This document shows, one piece after another, positions 15,130 through 22,991 of a stretch of DNA of 26,096 nt (its first letter is position 1; each line of letters starts with the position of its first letter). Under the pieces are notes generated by a model that was not told the DNA's origin, searched no databases, and saw only the letters and a program-made list of their open reading frames with translations. The DNA is from a virus. Location of the stretch: IMG/VR virus record IMGVR_UViG_3300027805_000077, positions 1 through 26,096 of that record, one strand, 5' to 3'. Position numbers and translations under genes: made by a program.

Positions 15130-15237
15130 ATAAAAGTGCGGGAGCGGGTCCAACGTGTATCAGACCGTGACACACATCATGCTGAAAGGTGTTGTAAGGG
15201 ATTTCCCCTCACCTGAAAAGTAGGAATTTGATCTATT

Positions 15238-16293
15238 TTAAAAGGTTAGCAGTTGCGCAACGTTATCCGATTGGGCGCGGCGCAGTTTGTCGTAATGCTC
15301 AAGCATAGCAATGCTCGAGTGGCGGCTAAACTTGATAACCTCCCGGTGCGGTACACCGTCCTGCAGGAGCTTGGTGATAGCGGTTGCCCTGGCGCAATGC
15401 GGGCTAAAATTCCCGGTCAAACCAACGCGGCGCATGTACATGGTAAACGCTCGGCGCACGGTGCGGTCGAGCAAAAGTTCGTTAATGGGCTTGTTGGCTT
15501 TGTACTTGGTAAACAGGGGATCGATGTCCTGCGCCCCGTCGCGCTTGCGCATCTCGAGGTATGCCCGGATATGGACGGCCGCCCAGGCGCCTACGGCCTG
15601 ATCCTCGGCACGCTGGCGCTTGGTGTTCCGTAGGGTGAGAATGAGAGCGCCTTCCTGCCCCTCTTTGACGTCGCACAGGCGCAACGCTATGGCCTCGTTT
15701 AACCGAAGCGCACCGCCAAACAGGGCAGCGAGGAGCGCCTTGTCTCGAGCACCGTCGGGTCCGTAGAAGTTAAGCTGAAACAATTCTCGAACCGCCTCGA
15801 ACGGGATGAGCTCATGCGGCCGCCTATCGTTGCCTTTGACGCGCATCATGTCGCGTTTAGGTTTGCGCCACGGGTTTGTTTGCACAGCGCCAAGGTTTAT
15901 GAGCTCGTCCCAGATGCTACACAGCACCGTGAGCTTGTGTTTGACGGTTGCCAGGCTCACCCGGTCGGAGATAAGCGAGCTCCTGCCCGGCTGTGCCGGT
16001 TGCGTGCGCAGGTAGTTGGTAAAGCGCGTCACCTCGGTATGGCCCACGCCCTTCAGTTGCTCAGCGCCCTCTTCCGTTTGCTCGATTGCAAACACGGTGC
16101 AAAATTCCTCGAGGGTTTTTCGGTATTGTCGGGCTGTGTTTTTTGATTTTAGAGCGAACCATTGATCTAGGTCGTCAAACATTCCCCACGCCTCACGCTT
16201 ATCGTTGAAACGGGTATTATTCGACGGTATGGGATTTTTGTTTCCTAGGTCGGTAGTCCTCTGAATGAGGCGCAGGTCGGGGCGGGTGTTCAT
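15238..16293 (-). CDS. int: Tyrosine recombinase / integrase
   Basis: 351 residues, ATG at 16293 with AAGGA upstream. The N-terminal part (~36-140) is a SAM-like core-binding domain (WFALKSKNTARQYRKTLEEF). The catalytic domain has the complete set: Arg197 in GALRLNEAIAL, Lys225 in NTKRQR, His299 and Arg302 in FSPHCARATAI, His325 in FSRHSSIAM and nucleophile Tyr334 in LEHYDK. Length and layout fit a phage integrase or XerC/D-like recombinase. No separate arm-binding domain of the lambda type is obvious, though ~35 extra N-terminal residues exist. It lies between the RecT gene and the replication control region and is read leftward with the early block. A role in dimer resolution instead of integration cannot be excluded. 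Confidence 0.92.
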   Translation of the reverse strand: MNTRPDLRLIQRTTDLGNKNPIPSNNTRFNDKREAWGMFDDLDQWFALKSKNTARQYRKTLEEFCTVFAIEQTEEGAEQLKGVGHTEVTRFTNYLRTQPAQPGRSSLISDRVSLATVKHKLTVLCSIWDELINLGAVQTNPWRKPKRDMMRVKGNDRRPHELIPFEAVRELFQLNFYGPDGARDKALLAALFGGALRLNEAIALRLCDVKEGQEGALILTLRNTKRQRAEDQAVGAWAAVHIRAYLEMRKRDGAQDIDPLFTKYKANKPINELLLDRTVRRAFTMYMRRVGLTGNFSPHCARATAITKLLQDGVPHREVIKFSRHSSIAMLEHYDKLRRAQSDNVAQLLTF

Positions 16294-16343
16294 AACATCC
16301 TTGTTGTTGGGCGGCGACCCTCCCCAGAACCGCCGCCCGCACT

Positions 16344-17189
16344 CTATTCTGTTGATATTTCTCCGGTGTCGAGGTCGATAGTCACGTCACCTTCCACGGC
16401 ACCAAAGAACGCTTCTACTGCCCGCCGGTCCAGCTCGGTGAGCTTGCTGACGTTGGCACGCAGTTTGATTGCGTCGGCTTGGTACGCGTCGCGCACTGAC
16501 TGCCCTTGCAAGCTGCAACGGGTTGTGATGACCCACCGCGCGAGGGCTTCAATGTCCTCACCGTCGATGGCATCCTGCAGCACCTTTGCCGGGTCGCGGT
16601 GAAAATGCTCGGGGATGTCGTCGCCGTCGGGCATGGGCATGATCTTGGCAAGCTTCGGGCGCTCAACAACGGGCGCCTCGTCCATCTCCTCCCGGCTGTA
16701 GAGGCCGCCCAGAACGTCGGCGAACATGTTACGCACGAGGATGGAAACCGCGCGGGCGTACAACATCGCCTTCGGCATCCGCTTCCAGTTGTCCTTGTTC
16801 GTGAGCCCTGCCCTTTGCGCATCCTCCCAGGTGTACGAAGCCGAGTCGGTCCAATCGCCGCGGGTGCACTCGAGCGTGCAGATCCGCTCGGTCCATTCAA
16901 CCGTTTTAATCTTGCCGCCGTGAGCGATGGCAAGCCCCTTCAACGCTTGCGCCTCGAGGGTTGGTTTGCCGTTAATCACGGTGATCGAGTTGAGCGCCCG
17001 TATGGGACTAAATCCGAGCTCTCTACCGTACAGGATAGCCGTGAGCACGCTTTCGGGGCTTCGGTAGTGGGTCGGGAGCATTCCCGATTTCAGCAGCACA
17101 ACGGCCATACTGAGCTTTTGTTGCAGGTTGTTTGCGTAGCTCTCAATCGACGCCGGACCCTCGGTAATCGTTGCCAAATCCTTACTCAT
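16344..17189 (-). CDS. recT: RecT-family single-strand annealing protein
   Basis: 281 residues; ATG at 17189 with GGAGGGGAG upstream, overlapping the stop of the preceding gene by eight bases. The RecT signature is visible: LLKSGMLPTHYRSPESVLTA then GRELGFSPIRALNSITVING and KPTLEAQALKGLAIAHGG (residues ~33-92), followed by TWEDAQRAGLTNKDNWKRMP and ARAVSILVRNMFADVLGGLY with SREEM (~120-170). The C-terminal ~100 residues are acidic and more variable. RecT proteins anneal complementary strands during phage recombination and usually pair with an exonuclease; none is adjacent here. The nearest nuclease in the window is the small PD-(D/E)XK protein at 8816-9088. Confidence 0.85.
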   Translation of the reverse strand: MSKDLATITEGPASIESYANNLQQKLSMAVVLLKSGMLPTHYRSPESVLTAILYGRELGFSPIRALNSITVINGKPTLEAQALKGLAIAHGGKIKTVEWTERICTLECTRGDWTDSASYTWEDAQRAGLTNKDNWKRMPKAMLYARAVSILVRNMFADVLGGLYSREEMDEAPVVERPKLAKIMPMPDGDDIPEHFHRDPAKVLQDAIDGEDIEALARWVITTRCSLQGQSVRDAYQADAIKLRANVSKLTELDRRAVEAFFGAVEGDVTIDLDTGEISTE

Positions 17190-17379
17190 ATCTCCCCTCC
17201 TCCTTGTCTAATTTCCTTAAAAGCGCTTCCAGCTCAGCAGCGCCAACCGACGCGCACTCCCTTGAGCAATACTCACCGTGCCGGGCGATCCACCACGTTT
17301 TAGACTGCCGATACAGGTCACGGCCGCAGCACGAACAGCGGCGCCCCTGGTCCTCCTCTAGCGTACGAACCTCGACCAT
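17182..17379 (-). CDS. Small zinc-finger protein
   Basis: 65 residues; GGGGAG directly before the ATG. Four to five cysteines in two groups, CSCCGRDLY and YCSREC, with intervening Trp-Trp and basic residues, form a treble-clef or FCS-like zinc finger (residues ~15-43). The C-terminal helix ELEALLRKLDKEEG is charged. It overlaps the RecT start, suggesting coupling and possibly a role with nucleic acid or with RecT. No named family is recognised. Confidence 0.7.
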   Translation of the reverse strand: MVEVRTLEEDQGRRCSCCGRDLYRQSKTWWIARHGEYCSRECASVGAAELEALLRKLDKEEGRYE

Positions 17380-17384
17380 CTCCC

Positions 17385-17594
17385 CTACTCCCTGCCGCTA
17401 TTATACCACCCGGCGACGATTGCGGTTGCAGCTTGTACAAGGTGCTCACGCGCGTCGTCGGATAGTTCGGGGTGTTCCATCGCTATGACGCGCTCGATCT
17501 CGGCACGCAGCGCAAGCAGGTGCCGCACAAGGTCGGCAGCGTCGGCCTTATCCCGCGCGGGTAGAGTGAAAGGTGGTTTTGTTTTGGTTGGCAT
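17385..17594 (-). CDS. Small hypothetical helical protein
   Basis: 69 residues from the ATG at 17594, which has GGGAGG six bases upstream; a longer frame begins at 17663 but that ATG has no ribosome site. Basic/Pro-rich opening MPTKTKPPFTLPARDK, then two amphipathic helices (AADLVRHLLALRAEIERVIA; DDAREHLVQAATAIVAGW). No known domain. It precedes the zinc-finger gene with a five-base gap. Confidence 0.6.
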   Translation of the reverse strand: MPTKTKPPFTLPARDKADAADLVRHLLALRAEIERVIAMEHPELSDDAREHLVQAATAIVAGWYNSGRE

Positions 17595-17673
17595 TCGGTC
17601 CTCCCTGACCATCTCGGCAACATCGCCGATCAGCGCCCTACCCTGTTTGGGGTAGGCACTCATTGGCGGTTCT

Positions 17674-17708
17674 GTCGAGGGGGTCCAAAAATTGCGGACC
17701 CCCTCGAC
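17674..17708. other. Perfect 13-bp hairpin in early transcript
   Basis: GTCGAGGGGGTCC (17674-17686) pairs exactly with GGACCCCCTCGAC (17696-17708) around the loop AAAAATTGC. It lies in the 119-base gap between two leftward genes. There is no T run on the leftward side and only a weak T-rich stretch (TTTGGTTATTT) on the rightward side, so it is not a standard leftward terminator; mRNA processing, stabilisation or blocking of antisense transcription are options. Confidence 0.7.
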
Positions 17709-17713
17709 TTTGG

Positions 17714-17908
17714 TTATTTCCTACGTGAGGTGAGCTCCTGCACGTCGCGCGACGACGGCACCGAGAGCTCAACATCGTTCCCCATGACGTGAACGTTAAA
17801 AAACATCCACGACCCCAGGACGCCCAACACGATCATGTCCGTGATGAGCGTGACGGCGATCCCTTTGAAGGTGAAAAGATCCTGTTTGATATCGTTTACT
17901 AAACTCAT
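17714..17908 (-). CDS. Small single-pass membrane protein
   Basis: 64 residues; ATG overlaps the lipoprotein stop by four bases. One transmembrane helix at ~17-38 (IAVTLITDMIVLGVLGSWMF), preceded by a short charged N-terminus and followed by a polar tail ending SRRK. Translational coupling to the lipoprotein suggests the pair acts together at the envelope. Spanin-like pairs combine a membrane protein with a lipoprotein, but the early location and gene order argue against that. No family recognised. Confidence 0.65.
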   Translation of the reverse strand: MSLVNDIKQDLFTFKGIAVTLITDMIVLGVLGSWMFFNVHVMGNDVELSVPSSRDVQELTSRRK

Positions 17909-18102
17909 GATCCCAGTACCTCCTCGGCTTCAGGCTTGCAGTTAACGAACAGGCATTTGAGGGGTGGCGTCTTGAGGGTTTTCTGCGACTGGTACGACTC
18001 ATCAACCTTCATCACCCACGCCTTACCGCCTATTTCCAAGCCGCTGCATCCGGTGGCAAACGCCGCAGATACAGCCAACAAAACCGTCATTATCTTTCTC
18101 AT
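17905..18102 (-). CDS. Small phage lipoprotein
   Basis: 65 residues from the ATG at 18102, which has AAAGGAGG (18111-18118) upstream; the longer frame from 18252 runs back through the promoter region and is not used. Signal peptide: basic MRK, hydrophobic IMTVLLAVSAAFA, lipobox ATGC with lipidation at Cys19 and Ser at +2, which favours the outer membrane. The mature part is ~47 residues with two Cys (CLFVNC). As the first gene after the leftward early promoter it is expected to be made early or in lysogeny. By analogy with T5 Llp and similar lipoproteins it may block superinfection; this is inference. Confidence 0.75.
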   Translation of the reverse strand: MRKIMTVLLAVSAAFATGCSGLEIGGKAWVMKVDESYQSQKTLKTPPLKCLFVNCKPEAEEVLGS

Positions 18103-18126
18103 TTGTGCTTCCTCCTTTAGGTACAC

Positions 18127-18156
18127 ATTAAAACCGTAATAACTATCGTTGTACAA
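18127..18156 (-). promoter_or_regulatory. Leftward early promoter candidate
   Basis: On the minus strand TTGTAC (18156-18151), 18-base spacer, TTTAAT (18132-18127). Expected start is ~18 bases before the lipoprotein ATG, leaving room for AAAGGAGG. The -35 element overlaps the palindrome GTTGTACAAC, so a repressor bound there would block it. Confidence 0.5.
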
Positions 18157-18235
18157 CAAACAATACTTGAGTGAGATGAGCAGATCAAGAGAAGATATGC
18201 AACAAAAGTTGTAACGTGCATGAAAAGATGTACAA
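18148..18235. promoter_or_regulatory. Operator-like TTGTACA sites in divergent control region
   Basis: GTTGTACAAC at 18148-18157 is a perfect palindrome. CAAC-AAAA-GTTG lies at 18200-18211, running into GTTGTAAC (18208-18215). TGTACAA recurs at 18229-18235. The sites overlap the -35 of the leftward promoter and the -35 and -10 of the rightward one, the arrangement of a phage genetic switch. The neighbouring regulator at 18239 is the obvious candidate ligand. Confidence 0.5.
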
Positions 18236-18236
18236 T
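18209..18236 (+). promoter_or_regulatory. Rightward promoter candidate, possibly leaderless
   Basis: TTGTAA (18209-18214), 16-base spacer, TACAAT (18231-18236). Transcription would begin near 18243, almost exactly at the ATG codons at 18245 and 18251 of the regulator, and after the ATG at 18239. There is no clear Shine-Dalgarno site, which fits leaderless translation. Confidence 0.5.
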
Positions 18237-18238
18237 GT

Positions 18239-18478
18239 ATGCTTATGAGCATGAAGCTTCTCGATCAGGTCAAAAAGGAACGCGGGCTGACCAATTACGG
18301 CGTCGCCAAGCAGTTGAGATCCCTAGGCGTTGAAATCACCACGCAGGGCATAGATCAGTATGACAAGGGCAAGGCACGCTCGATGCGTTTAGACGTGCTG
18401 TGCGGGCTCAAGCGGCTTTTAGGAGCGCGTTGGGAAGCCGTCGGCAAGTTGCTCGAGGATGAGTTCGGCAATAAGTGA
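18239..18478 (+). CDS. Small HTH-type regulator (Cro/CI-like role)
   Basis: 79 residues if started at 18239; ATGs at 18245 and 18251 are equally plausible and preferred if the overlapping promoter is real. The helical pattern LLDQVKKERGLTNYGVAKQL then GVEITTQGIDQYDKGKARSM resembles an XRE-like HTH in which the second helix is NYGVAKQL and the recognition helix follows. The C-terminal part LCGLKRLLGARWEAVGKLLE is amphipathic and could dimerise. It is divergent from the early lipoprotein gene and lies upstream of terminase, so it probably controls the switch between leftward and rightward blocks. The family is inferred from pattern, not a strong motif. Confidence 0.65.
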   Translation: MLMSMKLLDQVKKERGLTNYGVAKQLRSLGVEITTQGIDQYDKGKARSMRLDVLCGLKRLLGARWEAVGKLLEDEFGNK

Positions 18479-18515
18479 CGTTGTAAAAGGCGTGGACTGC
18501 CCTTACCTTAGAATT

Positions 18516-18926
18516 ATGGCACAACCTAAACGACCCCCTCCCCCGCGGCCGCCAACAAAAGACAACCCCGAGGTGCGCGCAGAGATCCTTACCCGGTTAT
18601 CTAAGGGCGAATCCCTTAGGCGGATATGTTCCGACCCTCACCTGCCAAACCTTGATACGTTCCTTGACTGGTGCGGGGCTAAACCCGACCTAGCCGAGCA
18701 ATACGCGCGCGCGCGAGCCCGGCAGGCAGATTACTACGCCGAGCAGATCGTGGAGATTGCAGACCACGCAGAGGATGCAAACCTTGCACGCCTGCAGATA
18801 GACGCCCGCAAGTGGGTTGCGGCGCGGTTGCTTCCAAAGAAGTGGGGCGACAAGCAGGAGATCGAGCACTCCGGGAAGATAGAATCGATCACCGTCAACG
18901 TTACGAGGAAAGAACCACCTAAGTGA
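18516..18926 (+). CDS. terS: Terminase small subunit
   Basis: 136 residues from the ATG at 18516; a longer form from the ATG at 18459 overlaps the previous gene, and neither start has a strong ribosome site. The Pro-rich opening PPPPRPPTKDNPEVRAEILT leads into a homeodomain-like HTH (RLSKGESLRRICSDPHLPNL), then RARARQADYYAEQIVEIADH and RLQIDARKWVAARLLPKKWG, a stretch highly typical of phage small terminase/DNA-packaging proteins. The C-terminal strand IESITVNVTRK is the usual oligomer-associated tail. It recognises the packaging site and hands DNA to the large subunit, whose GTG overlaps its TGA. Confidence 0.88.
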   Translation: MAQPKRPPPPRPPTKDNPEVRAEILTRLSKGESLRRICSDPHLPNLDTFLDWCGAKPDLAEQYARARARQADYYAEQIVEIADHAEDANLARLQIDARKWVAARLLPKKWGDKQEIEHSGKIESITVNVTRKEPPK

Positions 18927-20416
18927 ACGTCGAATTAGAGCTCAGTTTGTGGCCTCGGCAGGAGCAAGCGTTCCTAACTGAGGCGACAGAGCTTTTATTC
19001 GGTGGCGCAACAGAAGGTGGAAAGTCGCATTTCGTACGGGTAGCCCTTATCGCGTGGTGCATGGCTATCGCAAACCTTCAATGCGTTCTCATCCGCAAAA
19101 AATACCAAGATATCCTCGACAACCATGTAGAGGGACCGACCGGCTTTCGCGCGCTCCTGACGCCCCTCCTCGAGGGTAAGGCCGCCAAGATAACCGATAG
19201 TGAGATAACCTTTTGCAACGGTAGCCGCATCGCCTTCCAGCACTGCCAGGACGAGCGGCAGTTCTCATCGGCACAGGGTATCGAAAAGCACGTACTGGTC
19301 ATCGACGAGGCAACCCAGATAAGTGAGCGCCTGATCCGGTTCTTTCGGGCATGGGTGCGGATGCCAAACGACATGAAGAAGCTATTGCCGGAGGAGTGGC
19401 GCGGCAAGTTTCCGCGCATCGTGTACACGGCAAACCCTATCGGGCAGTCGGTATCGTTCTTCAAGCGTAACTTTGTTGAGCTATGCAGGGACGAGCAGAT
19501 TGTGCCGGTGGACGGCTTCAAACGGCAGTACCTTCTTTCGAGGTATACCGACAACTACTCAGTGGACGAAGAAGCCCACAAAGGGCGCCTCGACGGTATA
19601 GGCGACGAGCAGCTGGCTCGAGCTCTCGACTTAGGCGACTGGAACGCCATCACGGGTGAGTTCTTCCCGGAGTGGGATGAGGACCGCCACGTTATAAAGT
19701 ACGATTTCCGCGCGCCGTCTCATTGGACGAGGTTCCGCACGTTTGACTGGGGAACAGCCGATCCGTTTGCCGTCTATTGGATGGCGGTAGCCGACGGTGA
19801 GCCGTTCACCTGCCGGGAAGGTAAATCCCGGTGGTTACCTCGAGGTGCGCTCGTCGTGTACCGGGAATGGTACGGGTGCGACCCTAGCGACCCGGCAAAG
19901 GGCAGCCGGGCGCGCAACGAGGACATCGCCGCCGGCATCATCGCGCGCAGTGAGTTAGGGCATGAAAGTATCCCAACGCTCACTGACTCCCTGCCCTTCC
20001 AGGACCGAGGCGGCGAAACGATTGCCGATGTATTCCGCAAGCACGGGGTAATCCTCACGCTCGGCGATACGTCGCGCGTGCCCGGGTGGTCGCAGATGAG
20101 GAGCCGGTTGATAGGCATCCAGATCGATAGCAACGACCCCTTGCGATATCCCCTATTGTATGTAACCGCCGATTGCAAGTATGCTAGGGACTACATTCCA
20201 GCCCTCCCTAGGCATCCATCCGAAACCAAGAAGGAGGATGCCGCCGAACACGGGGAAGCAACCCACGCCTGCGACGCTATCAGGCTCGGTTGTATGGCTC
20301 ACACAATAATCAAAGACAAAAAACTCCCCACCGAGGCACGCATACAACGTGCGCTGGCCTCGAAACCAACGATTAAGAAGATCGCGGCGCGCATGGGCTA
20401 TGGCAATATCGGTTGA
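18923..20416 (+). CDS. terL: Terminase large subunit
   Basis: 497 residues from GTG at 18923 (GTGA overlap with terS). ATPase: Walker A GGATEGGKS at residues 27-35, Walker B VLVIDEAT at 124-131 with catalytic Glu129, coupling motif TANP at 169-172. Nuclease: first acidic strand TFDWGTADP with Asp275, further acidic residues downstream (LTDSLPF and the HACDAIRLG segment near the end). Length and motif order fit phage large terminases that pump DNA into the prohead and cut concatemers. The stop overlaps the portal start by 17 bases, the classic packaging order terS-terL-portal. Confidence 0.95.
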   Translation: MNVELELSLWPRQEQAFLTEATELLFGGATEGGKSHFVRVALIAWCMAIANLQCVLIRKKYQDILDNHVEGPTGFRALLTPLLEGKAAKITDSEITFCNGSRIAFQHCQDERQFSSAQGIEKHVLVIDEATQISERLIRFFRAWVRMPNDMKKLLPEEWRGKFPRIVYTANPIGQSVSFFKRNFVELCRDEQIVPVDGFKRQYLLSRYTDNYSVDEEAHKGRLDGIGDEQLARALDLGDWNAITGEFFPEWDEDRHVIKYDFRAPSHWTRFRTFDWGTADPFAVYWMAVADGEPFTCREGKSRWLPRGALVVYREWYGCDPSDPAKGSRARNEDIAAGIIARSELGHESIPTLTDSLPFQDRGGETIADVFRKHGVILTLGDTSRVPGWSQMRSRLIGIQIDSNDPLRYPLLYVTADCKYARDYIPALPRHPSETKKEDAAEHGEATHACDAIRLGCMAHTIIKDKKLPTEARIQRALASKPTIKKIAARMGYGNIG

Positions 20417-22988
20417 AGAAGTTAAGGCGTTTATCGAGGACGCCAAGAAGGCGCGGGAAAGTTGGCTCACGTGGGCGGAGCGTTCCTGGTCTGAAATCAA
20501 AAAGCGCCAACGCAACAACCGTTTGTTATCCATTAGTCCAAACAGCGCCAAGCGCCGAGCCAAATACCCGGCATGGTACGGCATCTTCAAGATACGCCAA
20601 CCGCTCCTCCTTTCGCGCGTCGGAATCCCTATATGCAAGGACTCAACCCAGGACGGCACCGACAACGTGGGCGCCTCGGCAGCGTTCTTTAAGGAGCGGT
20701 TAGCCGTCAACCTTGCAAAGTCGTTTCCCTTCTTCGATGTATTGAGCACCGCCCGCGACGATTTTCTAGTGACAAACTTCGGCATTCTTCGCGCCTACTA
20801 TGAGCGCGATGAGGTGAAAGAAAAGGTTAAGGAGCGCATCTTCCCGCAGCAGGATGAGATGACCGGCGACGTTGTGTTTGTCGATGGCGCGGGCAATATC
20901 GTACAGAGTGACGACATCGGGCAGGATGATGAGGGGTATTACCTCGAAACCGATGAGGTCATTGACGTAGAGAACGAGCGCGTATGCCTCGACCAAGCCC
21001 TCTACAAGGAGGTTTATATTGACCCCGATATCAAACGCTTTAACCGCTGCGAACGGATGGCGTTTGAGCTCCACTATTCAGTGCCTCAGTTTAAGGCCGT
21101 GTTCGGGGCAAAGGCGTACGCAAGTATCGCCAAGTCAGACGACCCAAAAGAAGGCGTCGATGAGGCAAGCCCCAAGCGCCAAACGATAAAGGTGTTTGAG
21201 TATTGGGATAAGTACGAACGCAAGGTTTTATGGGTTCCCGAGCTAGGGAATGAGTTCATCACGCCTAAGGCGATGCAGATGCCGGAGGAGTTCGACGAAG
21301 GCGAACAGGCAAACGGGTTGTATGACCTCGAGCACTTCTTCCCCGTTCCCGACCCGATTCTATCAAACCAGGCAACCGACGAGTTCTGGCCCGTTCCCGA
21401 GTTTTACCAGCTTGTAGAGCTCATCGAGGATATCCACACAATATTCAGCCGGATGATGGCGCTCACCAAGGCCATCCGCGCCCGCGTCCTGTTTGACAAC
21501 AACGTGGAAGGCTTGCAAGAGGCGTTAGCCGAGGCAACCGAGGGCGATGCCTTCGGTGTACCAAACCTGGCGCAATCGCTTGTATCCAACGGCGGCAGCC
21601 TCGACGCCGTGGTGCAGTATATCCCGGTTGAGAAGATGGTCGGTGCCCTGGCGCAGGTGTACCAGGCGCTCGAGCAGCGGCTTAACACCCTCTATCGTTT
21701 GACGGGTGTATCCGACCTCCTCCAGGGGCTTATCTCAGACGGCACGCAGCGCACGTTTGGCGAACGGCAGATGCTGGAAAAATACGCACTCAACCAGCAC
21801 GCCGAGCCGCAGCGCAAGATGCAGGAGTTTGTGCGCAATTGCTACGAGCTCCTATGCGAGATGGCGCTCAAAAACTTCAAGGACGAATCCCTCGAGCGTT
21901 ACATGCTGCCCGGCACGGCACCCCAGGTACATCAGCAGAATTTCAAATCAGCGCTTGCCCTCTTACAGGATGACCGCAAGAGGTTCCGCATAGAGCTTGA
22001 GACAGACTCTACGATTGCCCTCAATGAGCAATACGACAAGCAGATGAGGGTTGAGTTGGTTAACACCCTTACCGGCGCAATCGAGAAGGTGGCCGGTATA
22101 GCGACCTCCTCCCCTGCCCTGGTAGCGATAGAGCTTCACGCCTTAAAGTTCATGGTGCAGGGCTTCCGCCAAGGCAAGATGTTCCAGCAAGAGATCACCC
22201 AGGCCATTGATCAAGTGATTCAGCAGATGCAGGCCGCAGCCGATCAAGAGCCGGCGCCAAATCCTGATATGATGCGGTTTGAGTTCGAGAAGCAGGTGAA
22301 GGAATCCGAGCTAAAACTCAAGGAATACCAGATCCTGTCGTCAGAGCGCATCGAAACCGCACGGGGACAGCTCGAGCAGCAGGTAAGCAGCATCAAGTCT
22401 CAGCTCGAGCAGATGCGGCTTGAAGCACAAACAAGCGACAACCTCGCCAAACGGCAGCTTGAGTTTGAGCAGGTAAGGAACGAGATAACGGTCGCGCAAA
22501 CCGAGCTTGCGCAGCGGTCGCAGGAGCTCGAGATAGAGGTTGCCAAGCTTAACGACGACCGCAACCGTGCGGCGTACGAGGCAGCAGCCACCGAGCGGCT
22601 TGCCATGATAGACACGGAGCTCAAGACGGCGGCACAGCGGCTCGAGGAGTACCGCGTACAAATGGAAGATGCGCGCACTCAAATGGAGCTTCAGGAGCGG
22701 TGGGCGACCGAGGCACGACTACAGCAGGAATACGAGCTTAACAAGCTCTTGAAGGCCGTAGAGGTGACAAACAAGCAGGCCGAGGGGCAGCAGGCGGCAT
22801 ACCTAGCGATGGCGCAAGCACGGGCCGCGGCGGCGCCTCCTCCTCCTAAGAGCAAAAAGAAAATCAAGGTGAGTCGAGACGCGCTCGGAAACGTTGCCGG
22901 CTATGAGATAGAGGGCGGCGAGGGATACCAGGTTATCCGAGACGAAAACGGCGACATAGTTGGATATGAGCCCGTGGGAGGCATGTAA
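20400..22988 (+). CDS. Portal protein (large P22-like type)
   Basis: 862 residues from the ATG at 20400; an upstream frame extension from 20349 is Arg-rich readthrough of terL. The core fits the podovirus portal with its long stem: N-terminal helix-rich wing with WLTWAERSWSEIKKRQRNNR, central EHFFPVPDPI and the segment FSRMMALTKAIRARVLFDNN, TGVSDLLQG motif near residue 440, then a long coiled coil (~623-800; many QLE, RAAYEA heptads) expected to form the barrel. The C-terminus repeats a short Gly/Asp motif (RDALGNVAGYE and RDENGDIVGYE). It forms the dodecameric DNA channel at the capsid vertex. The C-terminal extension beyond the barrel is longer than in simpler portals. Confidence 0.9.
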   Translation: MAISVEEVKAFIEDAKKARESWLTWAERSWSEIKKRQRNNRLLSISPNSAKRRAKYPAWYGIFKIRQPLLLSRVGIPICKDSTQDGTDNVGASAAFFKERLAVNLAKSFPFFDVLSTARDDFLVTNFGILRAYYERDEVKEKVKERIFPQQDEMTGDVVFVDGAGNIVQSDDIGQDDEGYYLETDEVIDVENERVCLDQALYKEVYIDPDIKRFNRCERMAFELHYSVPQFKAVFGAKAYASIAKSDDPKEGVDEASPKRQTIKVFEYWDKYERKVLWVPELGNEFITPKAMQMPEEFDEGEQANGLYDLEHFFPVPDPILSNQATDEFWPVPEFYQLVELIEDIHTIFSRMMALTKAIRARVLFDNNVEGLQEALAEATEGDAFGVPNLAQSLVSNGGSLDAVVQYIPVEKMVGALAQVYQALEQRLNTLYRLTGVSDLLQGLISDGTQRTFGERQMLEKYALNQHAEPQRKMQEFVRNCYELLCEMALKNFKDESLERYMLPGTAPQVHQQNFKSALALLQDDRKRFRIELETDSTIALNEQYDKQMRVELVNTLTGAIEKVAGIATSSPALVAIELHALKFMVQGFRQGKMFQQEITQAIDQVIQQMQAAADQEPAPNPDMMRFEFEKQVKESELKLKEYQILSSERIETARGQLEQQVSSIKSQLEQMRLEAQTSDNLAKRQLEFEQVRNEITVAQTELAQRSQELEIEVAKLNDDRNRAAYEAAATERLAMIDTELKTAAQRLEEYRVQMEDARTQMELQERWATEARLQQEYELNKLLKAVEVTNKQAEGQQAAYLAMAQARAAAAPPPPKSKKKIKVSRDALGNVAGYEIEGGEGYQVIRDENGDIVGYEPVGGM

Positions 22989-22991
22989 ACG

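Noticed and set aside
16506-17303. Rightward open frame, 265 codons
   Set aside because: Antisense to the RecT-like gene, whose family motifs are clear.
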